From positions 1 through 64,000 of the forward strand of contig CAJXUQ010000013.1 in assembly GCA_913061145.1 (NCBI GenBank): a DNA stretch of 64,000 nucleotides, written 5' to 3'. The notes below the pieces were generated by a model. That model was given only the letters and a program-made list of their open reading frames with translations, was not told the origin of the DNA and did no database searches. The translations under genes and the position numbers were made by a program. Shown here in pieces: positions 34,019-42,665 of the stretch (the first letter of the stretch is position 1; every line of letters begins with the position of its first letter). The stretch comes from an uncultured Haliea sp. Lineage in GTDB: Bacteria; Pseudomonadota; Gammaproteobacteria; Pseudomonadales; Halieaceae.

Positions 34019-34538
34019 CCATTACCAGCGCAATCGGGATCGCCATAGCCCTGACTGGCGCACGGCAGAGCGGGGCTTTCGCCAGCGTCGTGATGCGGGA
34101 TGGGGTATGAACCTGTATCGCAGCACCCGCAGCCGACGCATTGCCGGTGTCTGCGCTGGCCTGGCAGATCACTTTGATATCGCCCACTGGGTGGTGCGTT
34201 TGCTCTGGGTTGCCGCCGTGCTGTTTACCGGCACGCTGGCCCTATGGGCCTACCTTGGCGCATGGCTGTTGCTGGCGCCGAGGCCGCAAGCGCAGGGCAG
34301 GGCAGGTGCTGTGTCGGGCGGACCTGCTGGTGGCCCGGAGTCCGGCGTGGAGATGGAATACGACGAGCGGAACCACCACTATCGGCCGCGCAAGGTGTTC
34401 CGCTACAGCGAGCCGGGGCCGGTGCGTCTGCGCCGCGCCCGGGAACGCCTGGACGCCGCCCTGCGCCGTGTAGAAGCCATGGAAAGCTACGTGACGTCCC
34501 GTCAGTTTGAGCTGGATCGGGAGATTTCACGACTGTAG
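34011..34538 (+). CDS. pspC: Phage shock protein C
   Basis: 175 residues from ATG 34011. The PspC domain (about 30-90) is NLYRSTRSRRIAGVCAGLADHFDIAHWVVRLLWVAAVLFTG…, with two membrane helices. The C-terminal part is a soluble, charged region with a coiled coil (RLRRARERLDAALRRVEAMESYVTS) longer than in E. coli PspC (about 119 residues), as found in many marine gammaproteobacteria. An N-terminal tail of about 28 residues is rich in Arg. Overlaps pspB by 8 bp. No pspD follows. Confidence 0.92.
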   Translation: MSNHYQRNRDRHSPDWRTAERGFRQRRDAGWGMNLYRSTRSRRIAGVCAGLADHFDIAHWVVRLLWVAAVLFTGTLALWAYLGAWLLLAPRPQAQGRAGAVSGGPAGGPESGVEMEYDERNHHYRPRKVFRYSEPGPVRLRRARERLDAALRRVEAMESYVTSRQFELDREISRL

Positions 34539-34642
34539 GCGTTTCCCGGCGGGACTTCCCCCCGGCCGTTGCGATAGGCTATCCTCCGGCGTATTCTTTT
34601 TACGCAAGCTGCCCCGGTGGTGGGCACTGCGAGGGGTAAAGC

Positions 34643-35446
34643 ATGACGGCGATGGAAACCTTTGACAGCAGCGCGCCCGCGGTACGGGAGCCTGTTGTAC
34701 CACCGCCCCATGCGCTGCTCGCGCTCACCGAAGCGCACCGCGCGGTGGTGGAGGTGGTCACGCTGGGGCTGAGTCGCAGGCTGTTGGAGCGCGCCCCACG
34801 CGGCGATGGGCACCCGGTGATGGTCCTGCCCGGTTTTCTCGGCGCCGACGGCTACAACGCCGGATTCCGCCGCTACCTGACCCGCCTTGGCTATGCAGTC
34901 CACGGTTGGGGCCTCGGCCGCAACCTGGGTCCGCGTGAGGGGGTGCTGGAAAGCCTGGAAGCGCGGATAACGTTTCTCTCGGAGCGCTACCAGGGCCCTA
35001 TCTCCCTGGTCGGGCATAGCCTTGGTGGTATTTTTGCGCGGGAGCTGGCGCGTGCCTTTCCCGAACGGGTGAGGCAGGTCATATCACTGGGCAGCCCGTT
35101 TGGTGAAGGCCGGATGGTTGCATCCTATCCCGCCCGCCTGTTTACCGCGCTCAATCCGCCGGAGGAGTTGCCGATTGACCAGAACATCCTGCATGTCGCG
35201 CCGCCGGTGCCGACCACCGCGATTTACAGCCGCGGGGACGGTGTGGTGAACTGGCAGACGACGCTGCAGCGCGCGGGCCACGCGCGCACCCAGAATATCG
35301 AAGTGCGCGGCAGCCATTGTGGTATGACCTTCAACCCGACCATCTGGTATCTGGTTGCCGACCGCCTGTCACAGCCCGCAGACGGCTGGAAGCCTTTTGA
35401 GCGACGCAGCTGGTCGAGCCTGCTGTATCCGGCCGCCGTGCAGTGA
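34643..35446 (+). CDS. Alpha/beta-hydrolase (lipase/esterase-like)
   Basis: 267 residues. VMVLPGFLGADGYNAGFRRYLTRLGY begins the fold and holds the oxyanion region; the nucleophile elbow is LVGHSLGGIFAREL (G-H-S-L-G); acid and histidine are likely in YSRGDGVV and EVRGSHCGM. No signal peptide. The GPI-inositol-deacylase/PGAP1-like pattern suggests a lipase or esterase, but substrate is unknown. It lies downstream of psp, 104 bp away, with its own likely promoter. Confidence 0.8.
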   Translation: MTAMETFDSSAPAVREPVVPPPHALLALTEAHRAVVEVVTLGLSRRLLERAPRGDGHPVMVLPGFLGADGYNAGFRRYLTRLGYAVHGWGLGRNLGPREGVLESLEARITFLSERYQGPISLVGHSLGGIFARELARAFPERVRQVISLGSPFGEGRMVASYPARLFTALNPPEELPIDQNILHVAPPVPTTAIYSRGDGVVNWQTTLQRAGHARTQNIEVRGSHCGMTFNPTIWYLVADRLSQPADGWKPFERRSWSSLLYPAAVQ

Positions 35447-35453
35447 AACGGTG

Positions 35454-36302
35454 CTATACCGCTTTCAGCGCTGCGGCGTGGAAGGCGATATGCTCACCGA
35501 TAAATGAGGCGATGAAATAGTAGCTGTGGTCGTAACCCGGCTGCAGGCGGATGGTTGCCGGGAAGCCCGCGTCCGCGCAGGCCTGCTGCAGAAGAGGCGT
35601 TTTCAGCTGCGGCGTCAGGAAACTGTCCGCATCGCCCTGGTCGATCAGCATAGGCAGCTGTGGCGCTCCGCCACGAATCAGCGCACAGCTGTCGTAGGCC
35701 TGCCATGTGCTGCGGTCCGTACCCAGGTAATGGCCAAAGGCCTTTTCCCCCCAGGGGCACTGGGTCGGCGCCACGATTGGCGCAAATGCCGACACCGCCG
35801 CAAAGCGTCCCGGGTTGCGCAGGGCCATCACCAGCGCGCCATGGCCCCCCATGGAATGGCCGGAGATGGACCAGCGATCCGACGCCAGCGGAAACTGGCT
35901 GTTCACCAGCTCGGGCAGCTCCAGGGCGACGTAATCGTACATCCGGTAGTGCTGTTGCCAGGGCGCTTGCGTGGCGTTGACATAAAATCCGGCGCCGAGG
36001 CCGAAATCCCAGGCACCTTCCGGGTCATCCGGCACGCTCTCGCCGCGCGGGCTGGTATCGGGGCAGACGATGGCCAGACCGTGCTCCGCGGCGTAGCGCT
36101 GGGCCCCGGCTTTCTGGGTGAAATTTTCGTCTGTGCAGGTAAGCCCCGATAACCAGTAGAGCACCGGTACCGGGTGCTGCTCAGCCTGTGGTGGCAGGAA
36201 AACAGCCCCCTGCATGGTGCAGGCAAGCGTTTCCGACGGGTGCTCGAATCGCAGCTGGCGACCACCAAAAACACGGTGCTCTGCAATGATATTCATCGTC
36301 AT
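35454..36302 (-). CDS. fghA: S-formylglutathione hydrolase
   Basis: 282 residues, esterase D family. It hydrolyses S-formylglutathione to formate and glutathione, the second step of glutathione-dependent formaldehyde removal. Visible: [20 protein letters not shown], the D-T-S-P-R-G segment, nucleophile elbow [26 protein letters not shown] (Asp) and [12 protein letters not shown] (His). It begins 9 bp after the class III alcohol dehydrogenase stop, so both are one operon. The start is 36302 or the next ATG six bases on. Confidence 0.95.
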   Translation of the reverse strand: MTMNIIAEHRVFGGRQLRFEHPSETLACTMQGAVFLPPQAEQHPVPVLYWLSGLTCTDENFTQKAGAQRYAAEHGLAIVCPDTSPRGESVPDDPEGAWDFGLGAGFYVNATQAPWQQHYRMYDYVALELPELVNSQFPLASDRWSISGHSMGGHGALVMALRNPGRFAAVSAFAPIVAPTQCPWGEKAFGHYLGTDRSTWQAYDSCALIRGGAPQLPMLIDQGDADSFLTPQLKTPLLQQACADAGFPATIRLQPGYDHSYYFIASFIGEHIAFHAAALKAV

Positions 36303-36311
36303 ACCCGGCCC

Positions 36312-37418
36312 TCAGTACACGACAACCGAGCGGATACTGTGTCCGCCATGCATGAGGTCAAAGCCCCGGTTGATGTCATCCAGGGGCATGGTATGGGTGA
36401 TCAGATCGTCGATATTGATCTTGCCGTCCATGTACCAGTCGACAATCTGCGGCACATCGGTCCGGCCGCGCGCGCCGCCGAAGGCCACGCCGTGCCAGGA
36501 GCGGCCGGTCACCAGCTGGAATGGCCGCGTGGCGATCTCCTTGCCGGCGCCGGCGACGCCGATGATGTACGACTCCCCCCAGCCCTTGTGGCAGCATTCA
36601 AGGGCCTGCCGCATGACGTCGACATTACCGATACATTCAAAGCTGTAGTCGGCCCCGCCACCGGTGAGCTCGAGAATCGCCTCCACCACATTGGCAGCCT
36701 GTGCGGGGTTGATAAAGTCGGTCATGCCAAACTTGCGTCCCAGCGCTTCCCGCTCGGGGTTCAGGTCCACACCGATGATGCGATTGGCGCCTACCATACG
36801 CGCGCCCTGCAGCACGTTCAGGCCAATGCCGCCAAGGCCAAACACCACCACATTGCTGCCAGGCTCAACTTTTGCCCGGTAGACCACCGCGCCCACTCCA
36901 GTGGTAACCCCGCAGCCGATGTAGCAGATCTTGTCGAAGGGCGCATCTTCACGCACCTTGGCTACCGCGATCTCGGGCATGACGCTGAAATTCGAGAAGG
37001 TCGAGCAGCCCATGTAGTGCAGCAGGGGTTTGCCGTCCAGGGAGAAGCGGCTGCGACCATCGGGCATGACACCGCGCCCCTGTGTTTCCCGAATGGCCTG
37101 GCACAGGTTGGTTTTCGGGTGCAGGCAGAAATTGCACTCCCGACACTCCGGGGTATAGAGCGGAATGACGTGATCGCCGGGTTTCACCGATTTTACGCCG
37201 GCGCCGACTTCGCGCACGATACCGGCACCCTCGTGCCCCAGGATTGCGGGGAATGCGCCTTCAGGGTCGTCCCCCGATAGGGTGAATGCGTCGGTGTGAC
37301 ATATGCCCGTGGCCATCATTTCCACCAGGACCTCCCCAGGCTGTGGGCCCTCGAGGTCGACTTCGACCACTTCCAGCGGCTGGCCGGCAGCAAAGGCAAC
37401 GGCGGCTCGTGTTTTCAT
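36312..37418 (-). CDS. adhC: S-(hydroxymethyl)glutathione dehydrogenase / class III alcohol dehydrogenase
   Basis: 368 residues from ATG 37418. Zinc-dependent, NAD-linked; oxidises the formaldehyde-glutathione adduct to S-formylglutathione, and can also reduce S-nitrosoglutathione. Catalytic zinc ligands: [19 protein letters not shown] and [10 protein letters not shown]; structural zinc cysteines in [20 protein letters not shown] loop [18 protein letters not shown] complete class III pattern including the Arg in [11 protein letters not shown]. No frmR-type regulator lies next to it. Divergent from the hydrolase at 37556. Confidence 0.96.
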   Translation of the reverse strand: MKTRAAVAFAAGQPLEVVEVDLEGPQPGEVLVEMMATGICHTDAFTLSGDDPEGAFPAILGHEGAGIVREVGAGVKSVKPGDHVIPLYTPECRECNFCLHPKTNLCQAIRETQGRGVMPDGRSRFSLDGKPLLHYMGCSTFSNFSVMPEIAVAKVREDAPFDKICYIGCGVTTGVGAVVYRAKVEPGSNVVVFGLGGIGLNVLQGARMVGANRIIGVDLNPEREALGRKFGMTDFINPAQAANVVEAILELTGGGADYSFECIGNVDVMRQALECCHKGWGESYIIGVAGAGKEIATRPFQLVTGRSWHGVAFGGARGRTDVPQIVDWYMDGKINIDDLITHTMPLDDINRGFDLMHGGHSIRSVVVY

Positions 37419-37555
37419 CGGTAACTCCCGGTCAAGACAACAGGCTGGCATGGTAAGTCGCGGTGTCGAACGGGACAAGCGTGCGGTTTTACATTAGGCT
37501 GGCGCCAGCACGCGGCAGGTGGCCTGAAGCGACAGTCTGGGGGACGCTCAACGAT

Positions 37556-38380
37556 ATGCAGGAGAGGTTGGAATCCTTTGGTGGAGCGGGGGCGAAGCTG
37601 GTCTTCGCCCACGCCAACGGCTATCCGCCCGGCAGCTACAGGCGCCTGCTGGCGCCGCTCGCTGAACACTACAGCGTCAGCGGCTATCGTCACCGGCCGC
37701 TGTGGTCGCGGGAGCCCGCACCGGCTCGCGCCAACTGGCGCCAGTTTGCCGACGACCTGATTGTCACGCTGGAACACAGCGACGTCGGGCCGGTCTGGAT
37801 GATGGGACACTCGCTGGGTGGGGTCGTGGCCATGCTGGCGGCCTTCAAGCGCCCGGAACTGTTTCGTGGCCTGGTGTTGCTTGACCCGGTGTTCATGCCG
37901 ATGCGCCTGGCGCTGGGCCTGAACCTGACGCCGCGCAGCCGTTTGCCCAGGATTCCCATGGTGCGTCGCGCATTGCGGCGACCCGGCCGCTTTCCCAGTG
38001 TGCAGCAGGCCTACGCGTTCCACCGGGACAAGCGTGCCTACAGCGGTTTTTCTGATGACGTACTCTGGGATTACATCCACGCTGGTGTGCGCGCTACGGC
38101 GGACGGCGATTGGGAACTGGCCTACTCCGGTGCCTGGGAGGCCGCTGTGTACTCCTCGCTGCCGCTGGTGTGGCCGCGCCTGTGGAGACTGCGCCTGCCC
38201 ACCCTGGGGCTGCGTGGCGAGCACTCGGATATCCTTTCCGCTGCCGGGCTGCGTCGCTGGGCAGCGCTACAGCCGACTGCGGAACTGGACACCCTGCCCG
38301 GTGGACACCTGTTTCCTCTGGAGTTCCCGGATGCCACCGCCCGACGTGTTCTGGATTTCCTTGCGCGGCAGGTGGCCTGA
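37556..38380 (+). CDS. Alpha/beta-hydrolase
   Basis: 274 residues from ATG 37556. LVFAHANGYPPGSYRRLLAPLAEHY gives the oxyanion-hole H-A-N-G, VWMMGHSLGGVVAMLAAF the nucleophile elbow, LRGEHSDILS the acid and LPGGHLFPLEFPD the histidine. It looks like a cytoplasmic esterase or peptidase-like hydrolase with no assignable substrate. Its TGA overlaps the ATG of the next gene by one base (TGATG), so the two are coupled. Confidence 0.85.
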   Translation: MQERLESFGGAGAKLVFAHANGYPPGSYRRLLAPLAEHYSVSGYRHRPLWSREPAPARANWRQFADDLIVTLEHSDVGPVWMMGHSLGGVVAMLAAFKRPELFRGLVLLDPVFMPMRLALGLNLTPRSRLPRIPMVRRALRRPGRFPSVQQAYAFHRDKRAYSGFSDDVLWDYIHAGVRATADGDWELAYSGAWEAAVYSSLPLVWPRLWRLRLPTLGLRGEHSDILSAAGLRRWAALQPTAELDTLPGGHLFPLEFPDATARRVLDFLARQVA

Positions 38381-39609
38381 TGCTGCACCGTATCTGGCTC
38401 GGGTTCTTCCTGCTGGCGTTTGCTGCGGCGCTGGTGCAATGGCTGCTGGCCGGCGATGCGGCGGTCTTTCAGCGCATGGTCTCCAGCCTGTTCGACATGG
38501 CCGCGCTGGCCGTGGAACTGGCAATTGGGCTCATCGGGCTGATGGCATTCTGGCTGGGCGTGGTCGCGGTCGGCGAAGCCTCCGGCCTTGTTGATCGGCT
38601 GGCGCGACTGCTGTCGCCGCTATTCACCCGGCTGATGCCGGACGTCCCGCGCGGGCACCCGGCGATCTCCTCCATGACCCTCAACCTGTCGGCCAATATT
38701 CTCGGGCTGGACAACGCCGCCACGCCCCTCGGTATCAAGGCAATGAAAGACCTGCAAACCCTGAATCCGCGGCCGGAGGTTGCGACCAATGCGCAGATCC
38801 TGTTCCTGGTACTGAACACCTCTTCGGTGACCCTGTTTCCGGTGACCATATTGCTGTACCGCGCGCAGATGGGGGCAGAGGATCCTGCCGCCGTGTTCAT
38901 TCCCATTCTCATCGCGACCAGTTGTTCAACCCTGGCAGGGCTGTTGGTGACCGCATGGGTGCAGCGTATCCGCCTGCGGGACACGGTCGTACTGGGCTTC
39001 CTCGGCGGCGCCTTTGCCCTGTTGCTGGCACTGGTGGGCTGGTTTTCCACCCTCGGTGCCGATGCCCTGCAGCGGCAGTCCAGTCTGATCAGTAACCTGT
39101 TGATCGTGAGCCTGATCATGCTGTTTCTGGTCGTTGCGCACCGGCGCGCCGTGAATGTCTATGACACCTTTATCGAAGGCGCCAAACAGGGGTTTGAGAC
39201 GGCCATCGGCATCATTCCCTATTTGCTGGCGATGCTGGTGGCGATCGGCGTATTCCGCGCCAGTGGGGCGCTGGACCTGGTGTTGGGCCTGCTTCGCGGC
39301 GGCGTGCAGTTTCTCGGCTTTGACACCCTGTGGGTGGATGCCATGCCGACCGCCCTGATGAAACCGCTGTCGGGTTCCGGCGCGCGGGCCATGATGATCG
39401 ACACCATGAACACCTTTGGTGTCGACTCATTCCAGGGGCGCCTGGCGGCAACGATGCAAGGGTCCACGGAGACCACGTTCTACACGCTGGCAGTGTACTT
39501 CGGTGCGGTGGGTATTCGCCGAGCACGCCACGCCCTCGGCTGCGGCCTTGCGGCGGATGCCGCGGGTATTGTGGCCGCTATCGTGGTCGCCTACTGGTTC
39601 TATACCTGA
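38380..39609 (+). CDS. Nucleoside-recognition (Gate) domain membrane protein, SpmA-SpmB fusion type
   Basis: 409 residues with about ten hydrophobic helices. Two Gate domains (each like those of SpmA and SpmB) follow one another: the first around FWLGVVAVGEASGLVDRLARLLSPLF and NLSANILGLDNAATPLGIKAMKDL, the second around TFIEGAKQGFETAIGIIPYLLAMLVAIGVFRASG and GVDSFQGRLAATMQGSTETTFYTLAVYFGAVGI. In spore formers SpmA/B affect core dehydration; in proteobacteria the role is unknown. Translationally coupled to the upstream hydrolase. Confidence 0.85.
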   Translation: MLHRIWLGFFLLAFAAALVQWLLAGDAAVFQRMVSSLFDMAALAVELAIGLIGLMAFWLGVVAVGEASGLVDRLARLLSPLFTRLMPDVPRGHPAISSMTLNLSANILGLDNAATPLGIKAMKDLQTLNPRPEVATNAQILFLVLNTSSVTLFPVTILLYRAQMGAEDPAAVFIPILIATSCSTLAGLLVTAWVQRIRLRDTVVLGFLGGAFALLLALVGWFSTLGADALQRQSSLISNLLIVSLIMLFLVVAHRRAVNVYDTFIEGAKQGFETAIGIIPYLLAMLVAIGVFRASGALDLVLGLLRGGVQFLGFDTLWVDAMPTALMKPLSGSGARAMMIDTMNTFGVDSFQGRLAATMQGSTETTFYTLAVYFGAVGIRRARHALGCGLAADAAGIVAAIVVAYWFYT

Positions 39610-39704
39610 GTGCGCGTCACAAAAGTTTCATCAAGCTTCGGCAGCAAGTGCCTTTACTGCATCTGCAGGCGCGCTAGACTGGTCGTTTTTACCGAGGGTC
39701 AAAC

Positions 39705-41855
39705 ATGACGGACTCCCACAATTCCCTGCAGAGGCGGTTGGCGGATCTCGACGAGAGCCTGTTCATCCCCCGGGAAATCAGCTGGTTGTCCTTTAACGCG
39801 CGCGTGTTGCAGGAAGCCGCAGATGAGACCGTGCCGGTTATCGAGCGGCTGCGTTACCTCGGTATTTTCTCCAACAATATGGACGAATTCTTCCGCGTGC
39901 GTGTGGCGGAGGTGCGCCGCCTGATCACGGTCTCCGACGCCACGTCGAAGCAGCGTGCCAAGGATCTGCTGGCGGCCATTCTCAAGCGCGTCGTGGAGCT
40001 GCAGAAACAGTTTGAGAAAACCTATAACGCCGTGTTGCGTGACCTGCGTGCGCGGCAGATCTATATGGTCAACGAACGTCAGTTGGACCCGGGCCAGGCC
40101 GCGTTTGTGCAGGCCTATTTTACCCGCACGGTGTTGCCCGAACTGGAGCCTATTCTGCTGCGTGACGGCCAGGCTATTCCCGCCCTGAATGACGAGTCCA
40201 TCTACCTGGCCCTGGATATTCGCTCGGGTGATGACTACAACTACGCGGTCGTGGAGGTACCCACGGACCGGCTCGACCGTTTCGTGCAGATACCCAAGCG
40301 CAAGGGACGCGCTGGGAAGGTGTTTATCGCCCTGGACAACGTGATCCGTTTCTGCCTGCCGCAGATGTTCCGCGGCGTCTTCCACATTGACGAGGCAGCG
40401 GCCTATTGCTTCAAGTTCTCGCGCGACGCCGAGCTGGAGATCGACCCGGGTATTACGGAAAGCCTCATCGACAAAATGGAGAGCAGCCTGAAGCAGCGAC
40501 GCAAGGCGGAAGCGGTGCGCTTTGTCTACGACGCGGCCATGCCGCAGCGGCTACTGGACTATCTCTGTTCCCGTTTTGGCTTTGGCAAGTACGACAGCCT
40601 GATCCCGGGCGGGCGTTACCACAATTCCAAGGACTTCATGTCCTTCCCCAATGTAGGCCCCAAGTACCTGGAATTCAGGCCGCTGCCGCCGATTCGTCTG
40701 CCGCGCCTGGATGAGCCCGGCAGCCTGTTTGACAACATTCGCGAGCAGGACGTGTTCCTGTACTACCCCTACCATCCCTTCGACTACATCATCGACCTGC
40801 TCAAAACCGCGGCGCTGGATCCGAATGTGTCGACGATCAAGATCTGCCTCTACCGGGTTGCCAAGGTGTCGCGCGTTATTGATGCGCTGGTCAATGCGGT
40901 GCAGAACGGCAAGCGCGTGCTCGCGGTGGTGGAGCTCGCGGCGCGGTTTGACGAGGCGGCCAACATCAGCTGGGCCCAGCGCCTGACCGAAAGCGGTATC
41001 GACGTGATCTTTGGGATTCCCGGCCTCAAGGTGCATAGCAAACTGCTGCTTATCGAGCGCCGCGAAGAGGGCCAGATCCGCTATTACAGCCATATCGGCA
41101 CCGGCAATTTCAACGAAAAGACCGCGCGCCTGTATACCGATTTCACACTGCTGACCTACGATCAGAACATTGGTCGCGATATCTACGATGTGTTTGATTT
41201 CCTGCAGTTCACCTACAAGCGGCCGCGCTACAGAACGCTGCTGGTGTCGCCACACAGCACGCGACCCGGCTTGATGCACCTGGTAGAGCAGGAAATCGCC
41301 AACGCCCGTGCCGGTTACCGGGCGGAGATGACACTGAAGTGCAACAACCTGGTGGACAACCAGCTGGTGATGAAGCTCTATGAGGCCTCGGATGCGGGTG
41401 TCAAGATCAGGCTGATTATTCGCGGCATGTGCTCACTGCTGCCGGGTGTGCGGGGGATTTCGGAAAATATTGAAGCGATCAGCATCGTCGACCGTTTTCT
41501 TGAGCACCCTCGGGCTTACGTGTTCTATAACCGGGGTAATCCGCGTTACCTGCTGGGTTCCGCTGACCTCATGACCCGTAATCTCGACTACCGGGTTGAG
41601 GTGCTGTGCCCGATCCGCGATCGGGCCGCGCAGCGGGTTTTGCAGGATATCCTCGATCAGCAGTGGCACGACAACGTCAAGGCACGGATCATCGACCAAC
41701 ATCAGATGAACGAATACGTACCGCGGCGCGCCAAGGCGGCGATGATCCGCTCCCAGGAATCGATTCACGGCTACCTCTCCAGCGGTAAACTGCCCCGCTA
41801 TCCGAAGACCCCTGTTGCGGTCAGTAAACCGCAGCGCCGGCGCAAGCGGCACTAG
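39705..41855 (+). CDS. ppk1: Polyphosphate kinase 1
   Basis: 716 residues. It makes long-chain inorganic polyphosphate from ATP. N-terminal domain ISWLSFNARVLQEAAD, then RYLGIFSNNMDEFFRVRVAEVRRL. The phosphorylated histidine is His444 in GLKVHSKLLLIERR (E. coli His435 equivalent), followed by YYSHIGTGNFNEKTARLYTDF; the second histidine region lies near the PLD-like C-terminal part. The tail is basic (QRRRKRH). It stands alone on the + strand; no ppx gene is adjacent. Confidence 0.96.
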   Translation: MTDSHNSLQRRLADLDESLFIPREISWLSFNARVLQEAADETVPVIERLRYLGIFSNNMDEFFRVRVAEVRRLITVSDATSKQRAKDLLAAILKRVVELQKQFEKTYNAVLRDLRARQIYMVNERQLDPGQAAFVQAYFTRTVLPELEPILLRDGQAIPALNDESIYLALDIRSGDDYNYAVVEVPTDRLDRFVQIPKRKGRAGKVFIALDNVIRFCLPQMFRGVFHIDEAAAYCFKFSRDAELEIDPGITESLIDKMESSLKQRRKAEAVRFVYDAAMPQRLLDYLCSRFGFGKYDSLIPGGRYHNSKDFMSFPNVGPKYLEFRPLPPIRLPRLDEPGSLFDNIREQDVFLYYPYHPFDYIIDLLKTAALDPNVSTIKICLYRVAKVSRVIDALVNAVQNGKRVLAVVELAARFDEAANISWAQRLTESGIDVIFGIPGLKVHSKLLLIERREEGQIRYYSHIGTGNFNEKTARLYTDFTLLTYDQNIGRDIYDVFDFLQFTYKRPRYRTLLVSPHSTRPGLMHLVEQEIANARAGYRAEMTLKCNNLVDNQLVMKLYEASDAGVKIRLIIRGMCSLLPGVRGISENIEAISIVDRFLEHPRAYVFYNRGNPRYLLGSADLMTRNLDYRVEVLCPIRDRAAQRVLQDILDQQWHDNVKARIIDQHQMNEYVPRRAKAAMIRSQESIHGYLSSGKLPRYPKTPVAVSKPQRRRKRH

Positions 41856-41871
41856 CCGCACCGACGCGGCA
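41856..41871 (+). terminator. Weak hairpin after ppk1
   Basis: GCCGC (41856-41860) and GCGGC (41867-41871) form a 5 bp stem directly after the stop codon, followed by AATAAATCTTCG. Short stem and no T-run make it doubtful as a full terminator before the next operon. Confidence 0.25.
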
Positions 41872-41886
41872 ATAAATCTTCGTTCT

Positions 41887-41903
41887 GTTAAGTTTTCTCT
41901 AAG
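41887..41903. promoter_or_regulatory. Candidate response-regulator box (PmrA/QseB-like direct repeat)
   Basis: GTTAAG-TTTTC-TCTAAG: two TAAG-containing half-sites 11 bp apart, close to the C/TTTAAG-N5-CTTAAG boxes of PmrA/QseB-type OmpR regulators. It sits about 50 bp before the first gene of an operon that encodes such a regulator (45654), so autoregulation is the natural reading. Confidence 0.5.
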
Positions 41904-41907
41904 TTTC

Positions 41908-41947
41908 GTACCTCACACTGTCCCCCAACCAGACCTTTGTGAGGTAC
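41908..41947 (+). promoter_or_regulatory. Perfect 10 bp dyad in the leader, covering the ribosome-binding site
   Basis: GTACCTCACA (41908-41917) and TGTGAGGTAC (41938-41947) are exact reverse complements, with a 20 nt loop. The right arm contains GAGG, the only plausible Shine-Dalgarno for the GTG at 41952. In RNA it would form a hairpin hiding the ribosome site; in DNA it could be a repressor operator. Either way it is a likely control point for the operon. Confidence 0.6.
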
Positions 41948-41951
41948 GACA

Positions 41952-42665
41952 GTGACAGCTTCCCTGCACAGCATACCGAGCGGTGGCAACCTCAGTGTCT
42001 TCCAGGCCGCTACACTTGCGGCGGATGCCCCCTTTTCCCTATGCGTCTGTGAGGAGATGCACCCGCGCCGCGAGCGGGTGGAGCGCTATATCGGCAGCGT
42101 CTTTCAGGCTGCCTGGGACGCGCGCGTACTCTCGTTTCTGCCGCTGCTCTGCAGCCTTGAGCGGGAGGGTACCCTGCAGGCCGCGTTGGGCCTGCGCAGC
42201 GCCAACCGGGGTCCATTGTTCTGTGAACAGTATCTCGATGTCCCTGCTACGTCCGCGGTTGATGCCCTGCACGGAGGCCGCTGCAGCCGTGGTGACGTCC
42301 TGGAGCTGGGTAACCTCGCGGCCTCTGAGCCGGGGCAGGGTGCACTGCTGTATTTGCTGGTCACTGCAGCGATTCATGAGGCCGGAATCGGCTATCTCAT
42401 CTTTGCTGCGAACCGCGCGGTGCGCCTTTCCATCCGTCGCAGTGGCTTTACGCCGGAGGCCGTTGGCGCCGCGCGCCCCGAGCGCCTTGGCGGCGCAGCT
42501 CGCTACTGGGGGCGTTATTACAATGGCGATCCGCAGGTCATGATCGGCGACATGCGCCTGACCCATCAGCAGGCGTGGTCCCGGCCGGCGATGGCGGCCG
42601 AACTGCAGCGTTATGCTGCAACCATCTCGACCCTCGCGGTCACCATTCGCGAGCATGCCGGGTGA
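41952..42665 (+). CDS. Thermostable-haemolysin family protein (GNAT-like), operon gene 1
   Basis: 237 residues from a GTG. It matches the T_hemolysin family: RERVERYIGSVFQAAWDARVLSFLPLLCSL, LQAALGLRSANRGPLFCEQYLD, VLELGNLAASEPGQGALLYLLVTAAIHEAG, and the closing YWGRYYNGDPQVMIGD. The family was named from a Vibrio haemolysin, but the fold resembles acyltransferases; I recall it being grouped with GNAT-like proteins, unchecked. No signal peptide. Its stop overlaps the next start (GTGA). With an acyl-AMP ligase beside it, a role as acyltransferase is more likely than as a toxin. Confidence 0.8.
   Translation: MTASLHSIPSGGNLSVFQAATLAADAPFSLCVCEEMHPRRERVERYIGSVFQAAWDARVLSFLPLLCSLEREGTLQAALGLRSANRGPLFCEQYLDVPATSAVDALHGGRCSRGDVLELGNLAASEPGQGALLYLLVTAAIHEAGIGYLIFAANRAVRLSIRRSGFTPEAVGAARPERLGGAARYWGRYYNGDPQVMIGDMRLTHQQAWSRPAMAAELQRYAATISTLAVTIREHAG

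Noticed and set aside
41952..42665. Calling the first operon gene a secreted haemolysin
   Set aside because: It has no signal peptide, and its context is biosynthetic. The family name is historical.
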